From the NCBI GenBank assembly GCA_944322005.1, contig CALUNL010000006.1:62001-126000 (forward strand): a stretch of 64,000 nt of DNA, read 5' to 3'. Shown here one piece after another: positions 8,407 to 17,748 of the stretch (positions are counted from its first letter, which is position 1; every line of letters starts with the position of its first letter). The DNA is from an uncultured Alistipes sp. (GTDB taxonomy: Bacteria > Bacteroidota > Bacteroidia > Bacteroidales > Rikenellaceae). Position numbers and translations under genes: made by a program. Below the pieces are notes generated by a model. It saw nothing but the letters and a program-made list of their open reading frames with translations, was not told the origin of the DNA and made no database searches.

Positions 8407-9357
8407 ATGAATACGTTACGCAAACTTCTGCTCTGTGCAGCCGCCCTGTCGGCGGCAGCGACGCTCCGCGCCCAGACGGTCGTCGACATGGCCGCCCGGA
8501 TAGACGAACCGACCGCGGCACAGCTTGGCGAGAGCAATACTGCCGCACTCCGCAACAAGATAAACCAGATTGTCGTACGTAACGGCATGGCCGCCGCGGA
8601 GGGGCTTTTCGCTGTCGTGCCGACCCTCACGGTCACCGACGACGGCGTGGTCGATACGGGAATGACGTCGGTGCATGTCGTGCGCGCCGACCTGACGCTT
8701 TCGGTGGTGAACACGGTCGACAACACCGTCTTCGCCAGCCAGACCGTATCCCTGCAGGCTAACGGAAAGAGCAGCGATGCGTGCCTGCGGTCTCTCGTCA
8801 ACAGGGTGAACGTGAACGATGTCCGGTTCGCCAAGATGATAAGGGACGTGCAGCAGAACATCGCCGACTACTACAGCCGCCAGATGTCAAAGATATTGGC
8901 CAACGTCAACTCGCTGATTGCGCGCGAGCAGTATGACGAGGCCCTGGCCGCGCTGTCCATGATTCCGGAGAGCGTGGACGAGTACGCCACCGTCGCCGAC
9001 CTCAAGGTGCAGGTGTACAACAAACTGCTCGAAAACGAGGTTAGGAAGTCCATTGCGGAGGCCGAGATACTTGTCCGCCGCGGCGACATCGACGGTGCGC
9101 TGGACCTCTGCCTCGCCTGCAATCCGTTGAGCCCCAACTATTCGGAGGTCATCGCCTTCATGAACCGCCTCGACGCCTCCGCTGCCGCGGCCGAAGCCGA
9201 GGCGCGCGAGGCCGAACTGCGCAAGCTCGACGCCGAGGCCATGCGCCAGCGTATAGAGACGGAGGCCAGTGCCGAAGGCAACGTGCTGAAGGCCGAAAAG
9301 GCCGAATCGAGCAGAAAGAAGGGAAAGTCGCTCGGGGAGTGGCTCTTCGGACTGTGA
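8407..9357 (+). CDS. Exported protein with C-terminal coiled coil, unknown function
   Basis: 316 residues from ATG 8407. The signal peptide ends at LRAQ. Residues ~25-160 form a beta/alpha domain (VVRNGMAAAEGLFAVVPTLTV), reminiscent of the CsgG-like and LPP20-like proteins around it. Residues ~160-260 are helical with TPR-like character (EQYDEALAALSMIPE, RRGDIDGALDLCLACNP). Residues ~258-305 are a charged Ala/Glu/Lys coiled coil, ending in SLGEWLFGL. No family is assigned. The gene is tightly placed between two same-strand genes, and co-transcription is likely. Confidence 0.6.
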   Translation: MNTLRKLLLCAAALSAAATLRAQTVVDMAARIDEPTAAQLGESNTAALRNKINQIVVRNGMAAAEGLFAVVPTLTVTDDGVVDTGMTSVHVVRADLTLSVVNTVDNTVFASQTVSLQANGKSSDACLRSLVNRVNVNDVRFAKMIRDVQQNIADYYSRQMSKILANVNSLIAREQYDEALAALSMIPESVDEYATVADLKVQVYNKLLENEVRKSIAEAEILVRRGDIDGALDLCLACNPLSPNYSEVIAFMNRLDASAAAAEAEAREAELRKLDAEAMRQRIETEASAEGNVLKAEKAESSRKKGKSLGEWLFGL

Positions 9358-9406
9358 TTCCCGATTCGGAAGTGTTGAAGTGTTAACCAGCCAATAAGGA
9401 TTGACC

Positions 9407-10345
9407 ATGAAGAGATGCCCTGTTTGCAATACCAGTATGGAGGACTCGCAGCAGTTGTGCCCCTCCTGCGGGACCGATTACCTCTCGGCCGTGATTGACG
9501 ATATATCCGCCGGGGCGGCCGCGGATACCGAGATGCTGCTGGATAACCTCGAGGACGGACTGTCGGCCATGGACCATGCGCCGCTGCCGACCGTGAGGGA
9601 GACCTTGCGGCGCATGTCGCCCGTTTTGTGCGGCATTGCGCTGGCGTTCTGCCTGCTTGCCGGCCTTGCCACCCGGGCCAACATCTTCTATCTGCTGGCC
9701 GTCGTGCCTCTGGCGGCGCTCATACCGTCGCTTGTGGCATTGGCCAGACATCGCCGCCCGTTGGGGCGTGGCGAGGTCATCGTGAATGCCGCCGCGCGCG
9801 TGTTTGCCGAGGATGCGGCCGCCGTGAAGACTAAATGTGCTGACCGCGGCGATGCCGTGGCCCGCCTCGACGCCATGCAGCGCCGCGTGGACGAGGCCCT
9901 GGCGCGCCAGCGTTCGGCGCATCTCCGTAACGGGAGGGTCGTATGGGCCGTTGCCTGTGTCGTGCTGCTGCTGGCCGGTGCCGGTGTCGGCGCCCTGGCC
10001 GTCCGCAACGGGGCCGCCCGCAAGGCAAAGGCGGAGTATGCCAAACTCCCCGAGTGGGTCAAGCTGCGTGACAGCTACCTCGCAGAGTACGGCAGCGACG
10101 AGTACGCCGACAAATCCGCGCGTACGGGTGTCGTACGGGCGATGCTCGGGGCCGATGCCGCCGCCGAGGCCGAGGAGTTCTTCTTCTCGCACTGCCAGGG
10201 GAGTGTCGGAGACATGGATTGCGCGATGCTGATAGTGGAGTACCACAGGACGCACGGCGGTTCCGACGCCATCGGCGCCTTCACGTCGAAGGTCTCGCTG
10301 CGATACGATTCCGATACGAAGAAAATACGTTCCATAAAACAATGA
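9407..10345 (+). CDS. Zinc-ribbon membrane protein, unknown function
   Basis: 312 residues from ATG 9407, with AAGGA placed about 8 bases upstream; the in-frame TTG two codons earlier is rejected. The N-terminus is a zinc ribbon, CPVCNTSMEDSQQLCPSCG (CxxC-x11-CxxC). Two hydrophobic segments follow at ~67-112 (SPVLCGIALAFCLLAG, YLLAVVPLAALIPSLVALA) and a third at ~185-205. The C-terminal ~100 residues are probably extracytoplasmic or a small soluble domain (SYLAEYGSDEYADKSARTG). The ribbon matches those on three later proteins of the locus. The stop codon overlaps the next start (ATGA), so translation is coupled. Confidence 0.65.
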   Translation: MKRCPVCNTSMEDSQQLCPSCGTDYLSAVIDDISAGAAADTEMLLDNLEDGLSAMDHAPLPTVRETLRRMSPVLCGIALAFCLLAGLATRANIFYLLAVVPLAALIPSLVALARHRRPLGRGEVIVNAAARVFAEDAAAVKTKCADRGDAVARLDAMQRRVDEALARQRSAHLRNGRVVWAVACVVLLLAGAGVGALAVRNGAARKAKAEYAKLPEWVKLRDSYLAEYGSDEYADKSARTGVVRAMLGADAAAEAEEFFFSHCQGSVGDMDCAMLIVEYHRTHGGSDAIGAFTSKVSLRYDSDTKKIRSIKQ

Positions 10346-11625
10346 CCCGGATGAAACGCCTGTTGATACTTGCCGTGTCGGCGCTGCTCTTCCTGCCGCT
10401 GACCGCTTCCGCCCAGAAGGAGAAGGTCGTGGAGCGGAGCGACAAACGCAAACCGGAATGGATAGGACGTTCCGATGCCGACGCAATCTCCGTTACGGAG
10501 GTGGGAGAGACCCTTGCCGAGGCCTCCGAAAGGTGCATGGCCTCGATTCGCCAGCAGATTGTCAATGCCGTGGCGGTGAACATCTCCTCGACGGAGAAGA
10601 TGACGTCGCGGCAGATTACACGGGACAATCTGATGACGGTCATGAACGACTACTCGTCGAACCTCATGACCGAGGCGGCCAAACTGCCTTACATCAGCGA
10701 CATCGCACTGTCGAACGCGGAGGAGGTGTATTGGGAGCGCATATACAGCCGGAAGGACAAGACCTACCGGTACGAATATTCTGTCCGCTATCCGTTTACG
10801 GAGCAGACCCGCCGGCAGCTTGTCGACGCCTTCGTCGCCATCGACGACGCGAAGGTGAGGGAGTACGAGCGGTTGCGCGACGAACTCGGGACGATAGACA
10901 ACATCGACCGCATAGGCCAGGCTGTCAATGAACTGGAGGCGTTGTACGGCTACTTCTTCGACGCCACGCGCCGGGGCGAGACCGAGGCGCTCCGCCGCAA
11001 CTATCTCGGACTTTTCAACCGTATCTCCATCGAGACGGAGTCCGAGTCGGCCGGCTCGTGCATCTATTCGCTGCGCCTCGACGGCCGCAGGGTGACGACC
11101 TCCGTGCAGCCTCGCCTGAAGAGCGACTCGGCCATGGAGATGAGTGTCAGGGCGTGCGACGACAACCGATATATTCTCACCTACAATCCGGAGTACGCAT
11201 CAGGTTCGGAGGTGAACGTCATCGAAATCCGCTATGTGTTCGGCGGCGTCGCCGTATCGAGGACCATTGTCTTCGACCCTTCGGAGAACAGGTCCGCCCT
11301 GCAGCCTGTAGGTACGATTGACCTGGAACAGACCGAGGGACGCCTTTGCGGAAAGATTCGCCTCCGCGTGCAGGGCAAGGCTGTGGATGTATCGGGTCTC
11401 GAACTTCGCAATCCGGCCGACGGCGAGACGTTCAAGGCGGCCGTTCTCGGCCCGACCCGTCTCGGGGAGGGCGAGTGCAGCATAGGATTCGAGGCCGAAG
11501 CCTCGGTTGGACACGCCGCAGGCGGACTCGACGTCATCCGTGGAACCATAACATACGCGAACCCTTCAAACGGACAGAACATGGAGAGGGAGTTCGTGCT
11601 GCCATTCAGACTAATCACCAAATAA
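10342..11625 (+). CDS. Exported LPP20-like protein
   Basis: 427 residues from ATG 10342, which overlaps the upstream stop by four bases; a second ATG at 10351 is possible. The signal peptide ends at LTASAQ. The mature N-terminus, RKPEWIGRSDADAISVTEVG with a long helix and MASIRQQIVNAVAVNI, resembles LPP20-family domains (a beta strand, then a helix rich in recurring A/R, then a TYRYEYSVRYPF strand). The C-terminal ~200 residues are beta-rich, possibly two immunoglobulin-like domains. No catalytic motif is seen. Its neighbour at 11636 is a short lipoprotein of the same general kind, so the two may interact. Confidence 0.55.
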   Translation: MTRMKRLLILAVSALLFLPLTASAQKEKVVERSDKRKPEWIGRSDADAISVTEVGETLAEASERCMASIRQQIVNAVAVNISSTEKMTSRQITRDNLMTVMNDYSSNLMTEAAKLPYISDIALSNAEEVYWERIYSRKDKTYRYEYSVRYPFTEQTRRQLVDAFVAIDDAKVREYERLRDELGTIDNIDRIGQAVNELEALYGYFFDATRRGETEALRRNYLGLFNRISIETESESAGSCIYSLRLDGRRVTTSVQPRLKSDSAMEMSVRACDDNRYILTYNPEYASGSEVNVIEIRYVFGGVAVSRTIVFDPSENRSALQPVGTIDLEQTEGRLCGKIRLRVQGKAVDVSGLELRNPADGETFKAAVLGPTRLGEGECSIGFEAEASVGHAAGGLDVIRGTITYANPSNGQNMEREFVLPFRLITK

Positions 11626-11635
11626 CCGAAAAGAT

Positions 11636-12208
11636 ATGAGAAAGAGCCTTTTCGGAGCCCTTGTGCTCCTTGTTTTAGCCGGCGCGACATCGTGCGGCGC
11701 ATCGAAGAAAGTTGTTGCAACTCCACCTGCCGACATGGTGGAGGAGAGCATTCCGTTGAGCGGCCCTCAATATCGCAGCGATGCGGATTATTACCGTGCA
11801 GTGCAGAATGCTACCAGCAAGGAACGCAGCATGGCGCAGAAGATTGCCATGCAGAACTGCCGTCAGGACCTTGCGGCAAACCTTCAGGCCGACTTGCAGC
11901 AGGTTCTGGAGAACTATGCCAAGAACCAGGAGGTGAGACTCTCCGTGGAGTACAAGTCACAGTATCAGGAGCTCTCCTATACGGTCGTGAACCAGCAGCT
12001 GCGTGACGTGCAGGTGGTGGAGGAGAAGATGTTCCGTCAGGACGACGGCCTCTACCGCTACTACGTATGTCTCCAGATGCCGAAGAAGGTCATCCTCGAT
12101 GCCGTGGAGGATGCCATTGCCAACGACGCCAAACTCAACCTGGAGTTCGACCGCGAACAGTTCAGAAAGGTCTTTCAGGAGATGATGGCGGCGAATGCAC
12201 AGAAATAA
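11636..12208 (+). CDS. LPP20-like lipoprotein
   Basis: 190 residues from ATG 11636. The lipobox LAGATSC gives a lipidated Cys at about residue 20. The body has the LPP20-like pattern: MAQKIAMQNCRQDLAANLQADL (helix), KSQYQELSYTVVNQQLRDVQVV, then YRYYVCLQMPKKVILDAV. It closes the first sub-operon: a strong T-tailed hairpin lies 27 bases beyond the stop. Envelope location is well supported by the lipobox; the function is unknown. Confidence 0.65.
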   Translation: MRKSLFGALVLLVLAGATSCGASKKVVATPPADMVEESIPLSGPQYRSDADYYRAVQNATSKERSMAQKIAMQNCRQDLAANLQADLQQVLENYAKNQEVRLSVEYKSQYQELSYTVVNQQLRDVQVVEEKMFRQDDGLYRYYVCLQMPKKVILDAVEDAIANDAKLNLEFDREQFRKVFQEMMAANAQK

Positions 12209-12234
12209 GGGGCCCGTTACGATAAAAATCTTCA

Positions 12235-12271
12235 GATGGTGCCCCTCGGAGTGAGGAGGGCACCATCTTTT
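12235..12271 (+). terminator. Intrinsic terminator after the LPP20-like lipoprotein
   Basis: GATGGTGCCC (12235-12244) pairs with GGGCACCATC (12258-12267), with a partly paired loop, and is followed by TTTT. It splits the locus into 7122-12208 and 12305-19667 transcription units. Confidence 0.75.
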
Positions 12272-12304
12272 CGCATCATAGTATAGTATACAGCCAGACC
12301 GCCG

Positions 12305-13744
12305 ATGAGACGTATCGCCGCCATATTGCTGCTGCTTTCGGTTGCAGCCCCGCTCGGGGCGCAGAACCGCCGCGAGGCCCTGCTCGAGTATCAGTCCCGA
12401 CGCAGGCAGGCCTATGCGCAGTTCCGCGACAACTATCGCGAGGCGTGCACCGAGTTCATGCGCAAACGCTGGGAGGCGTTCCGCACCGAGGCTCCCGTGC
12501 CCCTGCCCGAACGCAAGGAGCCGGACAGCCCGGTCTGCAAGCGTCCCGACGACACCTCGCTCCCGAAAGAGGTGAGGATTCCGTACGGTGACATTGTGGA
12601 TGTCCCGGCAAGGGAACCCTCGAAACCGGAGGGCCAGGAACCTGCCGCCGCTCCGAGAATCGACGCGTCGCGCCCGTGCAGGTTCACGTTTTACGGCACG
12701 GAGTGTTCGGTTACGCTGAAACCGTCCGACCGCATCCGCCTCGCCTCCCTGCAGGAGGGGAGTGTGGCCGATGCATGGGAACGCATCGCCGGAGGGCCGT
12801 ATGACGGGGCCGCAGCGGAGTGCGCCGACCTGAAGAAGCGGCTGCGGCTGAACGACTGGGGCTATTACAAACTCGTATGGACGTTGGGCGATGCCTTCTG
12901 CGGGGCCGGAACCGACGAGTCGGTGCTCGTGCAGTCGTTCCTGATGGCCGAGGCCGGATACAAGGTCCGCCTGGCGAGGGGAGACGGAAGGCTGCGTCTG
13001 CTGCTGGCACTTGACGGGCAGGTATACGAGCACCCGTATTTCCGAATCGACGGCCAGACATTCTATCTGCTCGACGGTGCCGCACGCGCCGGTTCGTACA
13101 ATATTTGCAACTTCTGCATACCGGGCGAGCGCGAACTCTCGATGTCGATGCCCGACCCTCCGTTGCTGGCATATGCCCCGGCCGCCACTGCGGTCCGGAA
13201 CGACAAGAAGGGCGGAATCAGAACGGAGGTGACGCCGAACGGCAACCTGCTCGACTTCATGGAGGATTACCCTCCGTGCTATTGGGACGTATATGCGGCG
13301 ACGAACCTCTCGGACGGCATCTGCGACCTGCTTCTTCCTCCGTTGCGCCGTGCTACGGCCGGACTGGGGGAGCGGGAGGCCGCCGATGTCCTGCTGAAAT
13401 ACATGCACCGCGCATTCCCGTACAAGACCGACAAGGCACAATTCGGCCGGGAGCGCACGCTGTTCGCCGAGGAGATGTTCAGGTTCCCGTACAGCGACTG
13501 CGAGGACCGTTCGATTCTCTTCGCACAGCTTGTGCGGCGGGTGCTGTCGTTGAAGACCGTGCTGCTCTACTATCCGAACCATATCGCTGCGGCGGTATGC
13601 TTCGGCGGGCCGGTGGCCGGCAACTACGTGGAGATAGACGGCAGACGCTACACCGTGTGCGACCCGACATACATCGGTGCCGACGTCGGCGAGGTGATGC
13701 CGGGAATGGAGGGGCTTGCCGCGAGAATCATCAGAATAGATTAA
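12305..13744 (+). CDS. Exported transglutaminase-like protein
   Basis: 479 residues from ATG 12305. A signal peptide (AAILLLLSVAAPLGAQ) is followed by a charged Arg-rich helix and a long middle region. The C-terminal ~130 residues look like a transglutaminase/cysteine-protease-like core: C399 in YSDCEDRSILFAQL, H426 in YPNHIAAAV, D453 in VCDPTYIG, a Cys-His-Asp order typical of the family. In the family, such domains hydrolyse or cross-link peptide bonds; here only the residues are visible, and the reaction is inferred. The gene begins a sub-operon with the caspase-like and SPFH-like genes, 18 bases before the former. Confidence 0.65.
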   Translation: MRRIAAILLLLSVAAPLGAQNRREALLEYQSRRRQAYAQFRDNYREACTEFMRKRWEAFRTEAPVPLPERKEPDSPVCKRPDDTSLPKEVRIPYGDIVDVPAREPSKPEGQEPAAAPRIDASRPCRFTFYGTECSVTLKPSDRIRLASLQEGSVADAWERIAGGPYDGAAAECADLKKRLRLNDWGYYKLVWTLGDAFCGAGTDESVLVQSFLMAEAGYKVRLARGDGRLRLLLALDGQVYEHPYFRIDGQTFYLLDGAARAGSYNICNFCIPGERELSMSMPDPPLLAYAPAATAVRNDKKGGIRTEVTPNGNLLDFMEDYPPCYWDVYAATNLSDGICDLLLPPLRRATAGLGEREAADVLLKYMHRAFPYKTDKAQFGRERTLFAEEMFRFPYSDCEDRSILFAQLVRRVLSLKTVLLYYPNHIAAAVCFGGPVAGNYVEIDGRRYTVCDPTYIGADVGEVMPGMEGLAARIIRID

Positions 13745-13762
13745 CCCTCAAAACAAGAGTAT

Positions 13763-15583
13763 ATGTTCTGTCCTAATTGTGGAAAGAGATGCGACGGCGG
13801 CGCCTACTGCTGTAACTGCGGGGCCAAGCTCCCCGTATCTTCCGCCGTGGCCACTGACGCGGAGCCGGAGAAGGCTCCCGTTCCCGAGGCTGCCCATGAA
13901 CCCGCTTCTGCCGCCCGGCCTCACGCCGTGGTGTCGGATGAGGGCAGCCCTGTGCCGCAGAAACCGAAGGACGCCGGTGCAGCCGTGGCCGAAGGGGCGA
14001 TATTCACGAACCTCAAGGCCCTTGCGGCCAAGCTCAATACCGATACCGGGACTCTGCGGCGACTCCTGTCAGCCTATGCCGCGGCGGCGCTTTCAAGGGG
14101 TGTCAGGTACCATCTGATTGACGCCTCGGAGTATGTGTGGATGAATCCGGGCGCAAAGCCGGGAAGCACTGCCCGACTGTCGCCTTCCGACTCATGGGTG
14201 GAGCACATAGCCCTGCTGGCTGACTACTTCCGCTACGGCCGCAGCCGGGAGAAGGAGGAGACCAACTACCTCTTCATCGTCGGGGGCGAGGATGTGATTC
14301 CGATGCCGGTCGTGCCGCACTACATGGCCGACAGGCCCGGAATAGGGGAGAAGGACATAGATACCGACATCCCGTACGCCTACATGCTCGGGGAGCGTAC
14401 ATACCCGCTGCTCAAGTCGGGGGAGCTGTTCAACTACGAGCAGTATTTCCATGTCGGCCGCCTGCCGTTCCCTACAGACGCGTCGCTGGACGACCTTACG
14501 GGTTATCTCCGCCGCGTGGCGAAGTGTTCGGGCACCGTGCTGCTGAAACGCTATTACGGGCAGGTCAACATGCCGTGGGGAGAGGATTCGCAGGTCGTTT
14601 GCGAGCCGCTGCGCAGGAGGGGCCTCCATACGACGGCGCATGACTATGAGTCCAGCTATGCCGATGTCGGCGGGGAGAGGATGTCCGTCGCCCGGAACGG
14701 TCTCTACTACTCGATTCCGGTCGTGGAGGAGAATGTCGACCAGATATTCGATGCCGACGCCGATTTCTACTACTTCAACCTTCACGGGAGCGACGCCCCG
14801 ACCACGAGCGGATTCGTGGCCGATTACCGGCAGGTCGGTTACGGGGCGATATCGCCGCGCCAGCTCGCATCGGTCAGAACGCCCAATTTCCTGGTTTCGG
14901 AGGCGTGCTACGGCGCGAAGTTCATGCAATACAGCCGTGACAGGTCTATGCTCCTGGCCGCAATCACCAGCCGGACGCTGCTCTATCTGGGTTCGTCGCG
15001 CAGCGCGTTCTGCAACAACTGCTATCCGATAGACAACTCCGACAGGCTGGCCAACATATATATCGGGGAGCTGTTCAACGGCCATACGGCCGGCGAGGCG
15101 CTCTACCTTGCCCGACGCAGCTTCTTCGAATACGACGAGGGGCGTCTTTACGACCAGCAGATGGTCTCGATAGTCGAGTTCAACATCTTCGGCGACCCGA
15201 CGCTGCGCGCGCATGGAGAAGGGACGGCGGCCAGGTCGCTGCCGGAGGGAGTCTCCGTGATGACGAAGAATCCGGTCTATACCGTTTCGGGGCAGGAGTG
15301 CCTGTACAAGTCCGACCCGGGCCGTCCGGAGTCGTTGCTGGAGGAGGTGCGCGGCCTTGTGGACCGCAACATCATGCGTATACGCGAGGTGGTGGACCGG
15401 ACGCTCTACGAGAGGCTCGGCGTGGAGCCGCGGAGCCTCAGCGCCATATTCCGCAACCGTTTCGCGGACGGAAAGATGTTCTATTCGTTCGACTATGTCG
15501 AAAACAACAGATATTTCAGCCGGGTGCATACCGTAATAACGTCCCCGGACGGAGAGGTGAAAACAATAATATCAACCAAATAA
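13763..15583 (+). CDS. Zinc-ribbon protein with C25/gingipain-like caspase-fold protease domain
   Basis: 606 residues from ATG 13763. There is no signal peptide: it starts directly with a zinc ribbon (CPNCGKRCDGGAYCCNCG), then a Pro/Ala-rich linker (~25-75). From ~80 onward comes a caspase-like alpha/beta domain: LFIVGGEDVIPMP, a conserved HVGRLPFP strand, H341 in YFNLHGSDAP and C382 in VSEACYGA. That is a His-Cys dyad about 40 residues apart, as in clan CD peptidases (gingipain C25, caspases). FNIFGDPTL near residue 480 is also characteristic of C25 domains. Known gingipains are secreted; this one appears cytoplasmic, so an intracellular regulatory protease is inferred. The ~100-residue C-terminus is unassigned. 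Confidence 0.7.
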   Translation: MFCPNCGKRCDGGAYCCNCGAKLPVSSAVATDAEPEKAPVPEAAHEPASAARPHAVVSDEGSPVPQKPKDAGAAVAEGAIFTNLKALAAKLNTDTGTLRRLLSAYAAAALSRGVRYHLIDASEYVWMNPGAKPGSTARLSPSDSWVEHIALLADYFRYGRSREKEETNYLFIVGGEDVIPMPVVPHYMADRPGIGEKDIDTDIPYAYMLGERTYPLLKSGELFNYEQYFHVGRLPFPTDASLDDLTGYLRRVAKCSGTVLLKRYYGQVNMPWGEDSQVVCEPLRRRGLHTTAHDYESSYADVGGERMSVARNGLYYSIPVVEENVDQIFDADADFYYFNLHGSDAPTTSGFVADYRQVGYGAISPRQLASVRTPNFLVSEACYGAKFMQYSRDRSMLLAAITSRTLLYLGSSRSAFCNNCYPIDNSDRLANIYIGELFNGHTAGEALYLARRSFFEYDEGRLYDQQMVSIVEFNIFGDPTLRAHGEGTAARSLPEGVSVMTKNPVYTVSGQECLYKSDPGRPESLLEEVRGLVDRNIMRIREVVDRTLYERLGVEPRSLSAIFRNRFADGKMFYSFDYVENNRYFSRVHTVITSPDGEVKTIISTK

Positions 15584-15596
15584 GCAAGATACTGCC

Positions 15597-17735
15597 ATGA
15601 AATGCAAAAACTGCAATTCCGAACTGTTGGAGGGCGCCAAGTTCTGTACCGCCTGCGGTACTCCTGTTGCGCCGGCCGCAACCGTGCCTGCATGCAAGGC
15701 CTGCGGGGCGGAACTTCTGCCGGGTGCGAAGTTCTGTACTACATGCGGAGCGCCTGTAGAGAGCGATTCTGCAAACGTACAGGCAGACCGTGAAGGGGGA
15801 GAGATGACCTCCGTCAAGAGAAAGATATTCTGGAACATCCACAAGGGAGAGATTGCCTGCAGGATAAACGAGGCGGAGTTCCTCAACTACGATGCGGCGC
15901 AGGGCCTTATCGTCAACGACGGGACGACGGCATACGTGAAGGCCAACGGCAAGGTGCTGGCCGAGATTCACGGGGGCGTCTACGACTTCGTGGACCCGGA
16001 GGAGCTGAAGAGGATTCTCGAAAGCCGTCAGGGCGGGGCCGTCGGAGCCCTCTCCTCCGGATGGAGATTCATCGTGAATGCCATTCTGGGCCGCAAGGTC
16101 AAGGACAAGCTTGACAAAAAGGAGGACCCGAAGAGGGAGAAGTCGCTCGATGCGCTGCTGGAGAGCATGAAGCGTCACGAGGCATTCTCGCTGCAACTCA
16201 AGCTGGACAAGAACTTCTCGCTGGTGTTCGGTTCGGGGACGTTCGGAGAGGACGGCGTGTTCGAACCGATGCTGGTGCGTACGAAGCTGCTCGACCTCAA
16301 GATGGGTGTGCGCGCGGTATTCCACATAGGGGATTTCCAACGCTTTGCCGAGCACTTCCTCGTCGACCGTCCGGTCGCCACCACAAGGAGCATAGCCGAG
16401 GAGCTTGCCCCTGTCGTCCGCAATGCCGTGCAGGCCGTGATGCAGGACAAGGAGATTGAGGGTACGGCCATCCCTTCGGAGATTGTCGAAGCCATATCGG
16501 CACGCATGGCCGTCTCCGACGAGCTCTACGGTATCAGTTTCGACCATATCGCCGAGGTCGTCGCCTCGAACGAGGATTTGGAGCGCCTTCGCGACCTGAG
16601 CCGCGAACTGTACCTTTCGGAGCAGGAACTCGACTATCTGCGCCGCACGAACGAGTTCCGCAACCGCCTTACCGCGGCCACGAACGCACAGACCGTGGCC
16701 GAGGCGCGCAGTGACCTGGAGCTGTTCCAGGGGTTGCAGGAGGTGAACAAGGACAAACTGCTGACCGAGGACGAACTCGACAAGTTCTATACGGTGCTTT
16801 CGCGAGAGAAGCGTATCCGCGACGCCCGCAGCGAGGATGAAGTGGAGGCCGCCATGGCCGAGATTGCCAAGACCGGGCTGTTGCGCGAGGAGGACATCGA
16901 GAACCTGCGCGCCGATATCGCCGAACGCGGCTACCGTCGCGGCCAGTCGCTGAGGCTCATGCAGCTCAAGGATGAGATAGAGTTCGAGAAGGTCCGTACG
17001 GCCGGTGAAGGTGAGATAGAGTTGGAGCGCCTACGCCGCAGCCTCGATTTGCAGGACATGGCGCTTGCGGGACAGCGCCGGGCCGACGAGTATGCCGATG
17101 AAAGGCGTGCGAAGGAGCGCGAGCACAACTATGCCGACCGCAAGGCCGAGCAGGAGCTCGACAACGCGGAGATGGATGCCCAGATTGAGCGCCTGCGCAA
17201 GCTCAAGGAGATGAAGCGCGAGGACAAGAAGCAGGACCTCGACCATGAGCGCGAGATGGAGCGCCTGCGTCAGGAGGCCCTCGACAAGAAGGCGCAGATG
17301 TCGGCCGAGCAGTTGATGGCAATTGCCGTCAGCGAGAATCTCGATTCGGCTGCGGCGGCGAAGTTCGCCGAGTCCTTCTCGGCAGGCAAGAGCGCCGAGC
17401 AGGTGCAGCAGGCTTCGGATGCACGCATTGCGGATGCGCAGCGCCATGAGGAGCAGATGATGGAGATAATACGCCAGATGCAGCAGATGGCCACGACGAT
17501 GAGCGGAAATATAGCGCAGCACAAGGACGAGCAGCGTGAAGAGTACCGCCAGCGTCTCGAAAGGCAGGAGGAGCGCCTCGACCGCACGCAGGACCGTGCG
17601 CTCGACTATACCACGCGCAGCAACAACCGTCAGGCCGCACCGCAGCAGCCTTCGGGCAAGGCGTGCCCGGATTGCGGGGCCGTGGTTCCGCAGGGCACCC
17701 GTTTCTGCCCCGGATGCGGCCATGAACTCAAATAG
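15597..17735 (+). CDS. SPFH-like coiled-coil protein with zinc ribbons at both ends
   Basis: 712 residues from ATG 15597. Two zinc ribbons open the protein (CKNCNSELLEGAKFCTACG; CKACGAELLPGAKFCTTCG) and one closes it (CPDCGAVVPQGTRFCPGCG). Residues ~80-300 resemble an SPFH/band-7-like domain of the virion-core/YdjI type (GLIVNDGTTAYVKANGKVLAEIHGG). Residues ~310-650 are a long charged coiled coil. There is no signal peptide and no clear membrane helix. SPFH proteins organise membrane microdomains and oligomerise; a scaffold holding the neighbouring zinc-ribbon proteins is an inference. It starts 13 bases after the protease gene. Confidence 0.65.
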   Translation: MKCKNCNSELLEGAKFCTACGTPVAPAATVPACKACGAELLPGAKFCTTCGAPVESDSANVQADREGGEMTSVKRKIFWNIHKGEIACRINEAEFLNYDAAQGLIVNDGTTAYVKANGKVLAEIHGGVYDFVDPEELKRILESRQGGAVGALSSGWRFIVNAILGRKVKDKLDKKEDPKREKSLDALLESMKRHEAFSLQLKLDKNFSLVFGSGTFGEDGVFEPMLVRTKLLDLKMGVRAVFHIGDFQRFAEHFLVDRPVATTRSIAEELAPVVRNAVQAVMQDKEIEGTAIPSEIVEAISARMAVSDELYGISFDHIAEVVASNEDLERLRDLSRELYLSEQELDYLRRTNEFRNRLTAATNAQTVAEARSDLELFQGLQEVNKDKLLTEDELDKFYTVLSREKRIRDARSEDEVEAAMAEIAKTGLLREEDIENLRADIAERGYRRGQSLRLMQLKDEIEFEKVRTAGEGEIELERLRRSLDLQDMALAGQRRADEYADERRAKEREHNYADRKAEQELDNAEMDAQIERLRKLKEMKREDKKQDLDHEREMERLRQEALDKKAQMSAEQLMAIAVSENLDSAAAAKFAESFSAGKSAEQVQQASDARIADAQRHEEQMMEIIRQMQQMATTMSGNIAQHKDEQREEYRQRLERQEERLDRTQDRALDYTTRSNNRQAAPQQPSGKACPDCGAVVPQGTRFCPGCGHELK

Positions 17736-17748
17736 ACAGCATCGGGCC

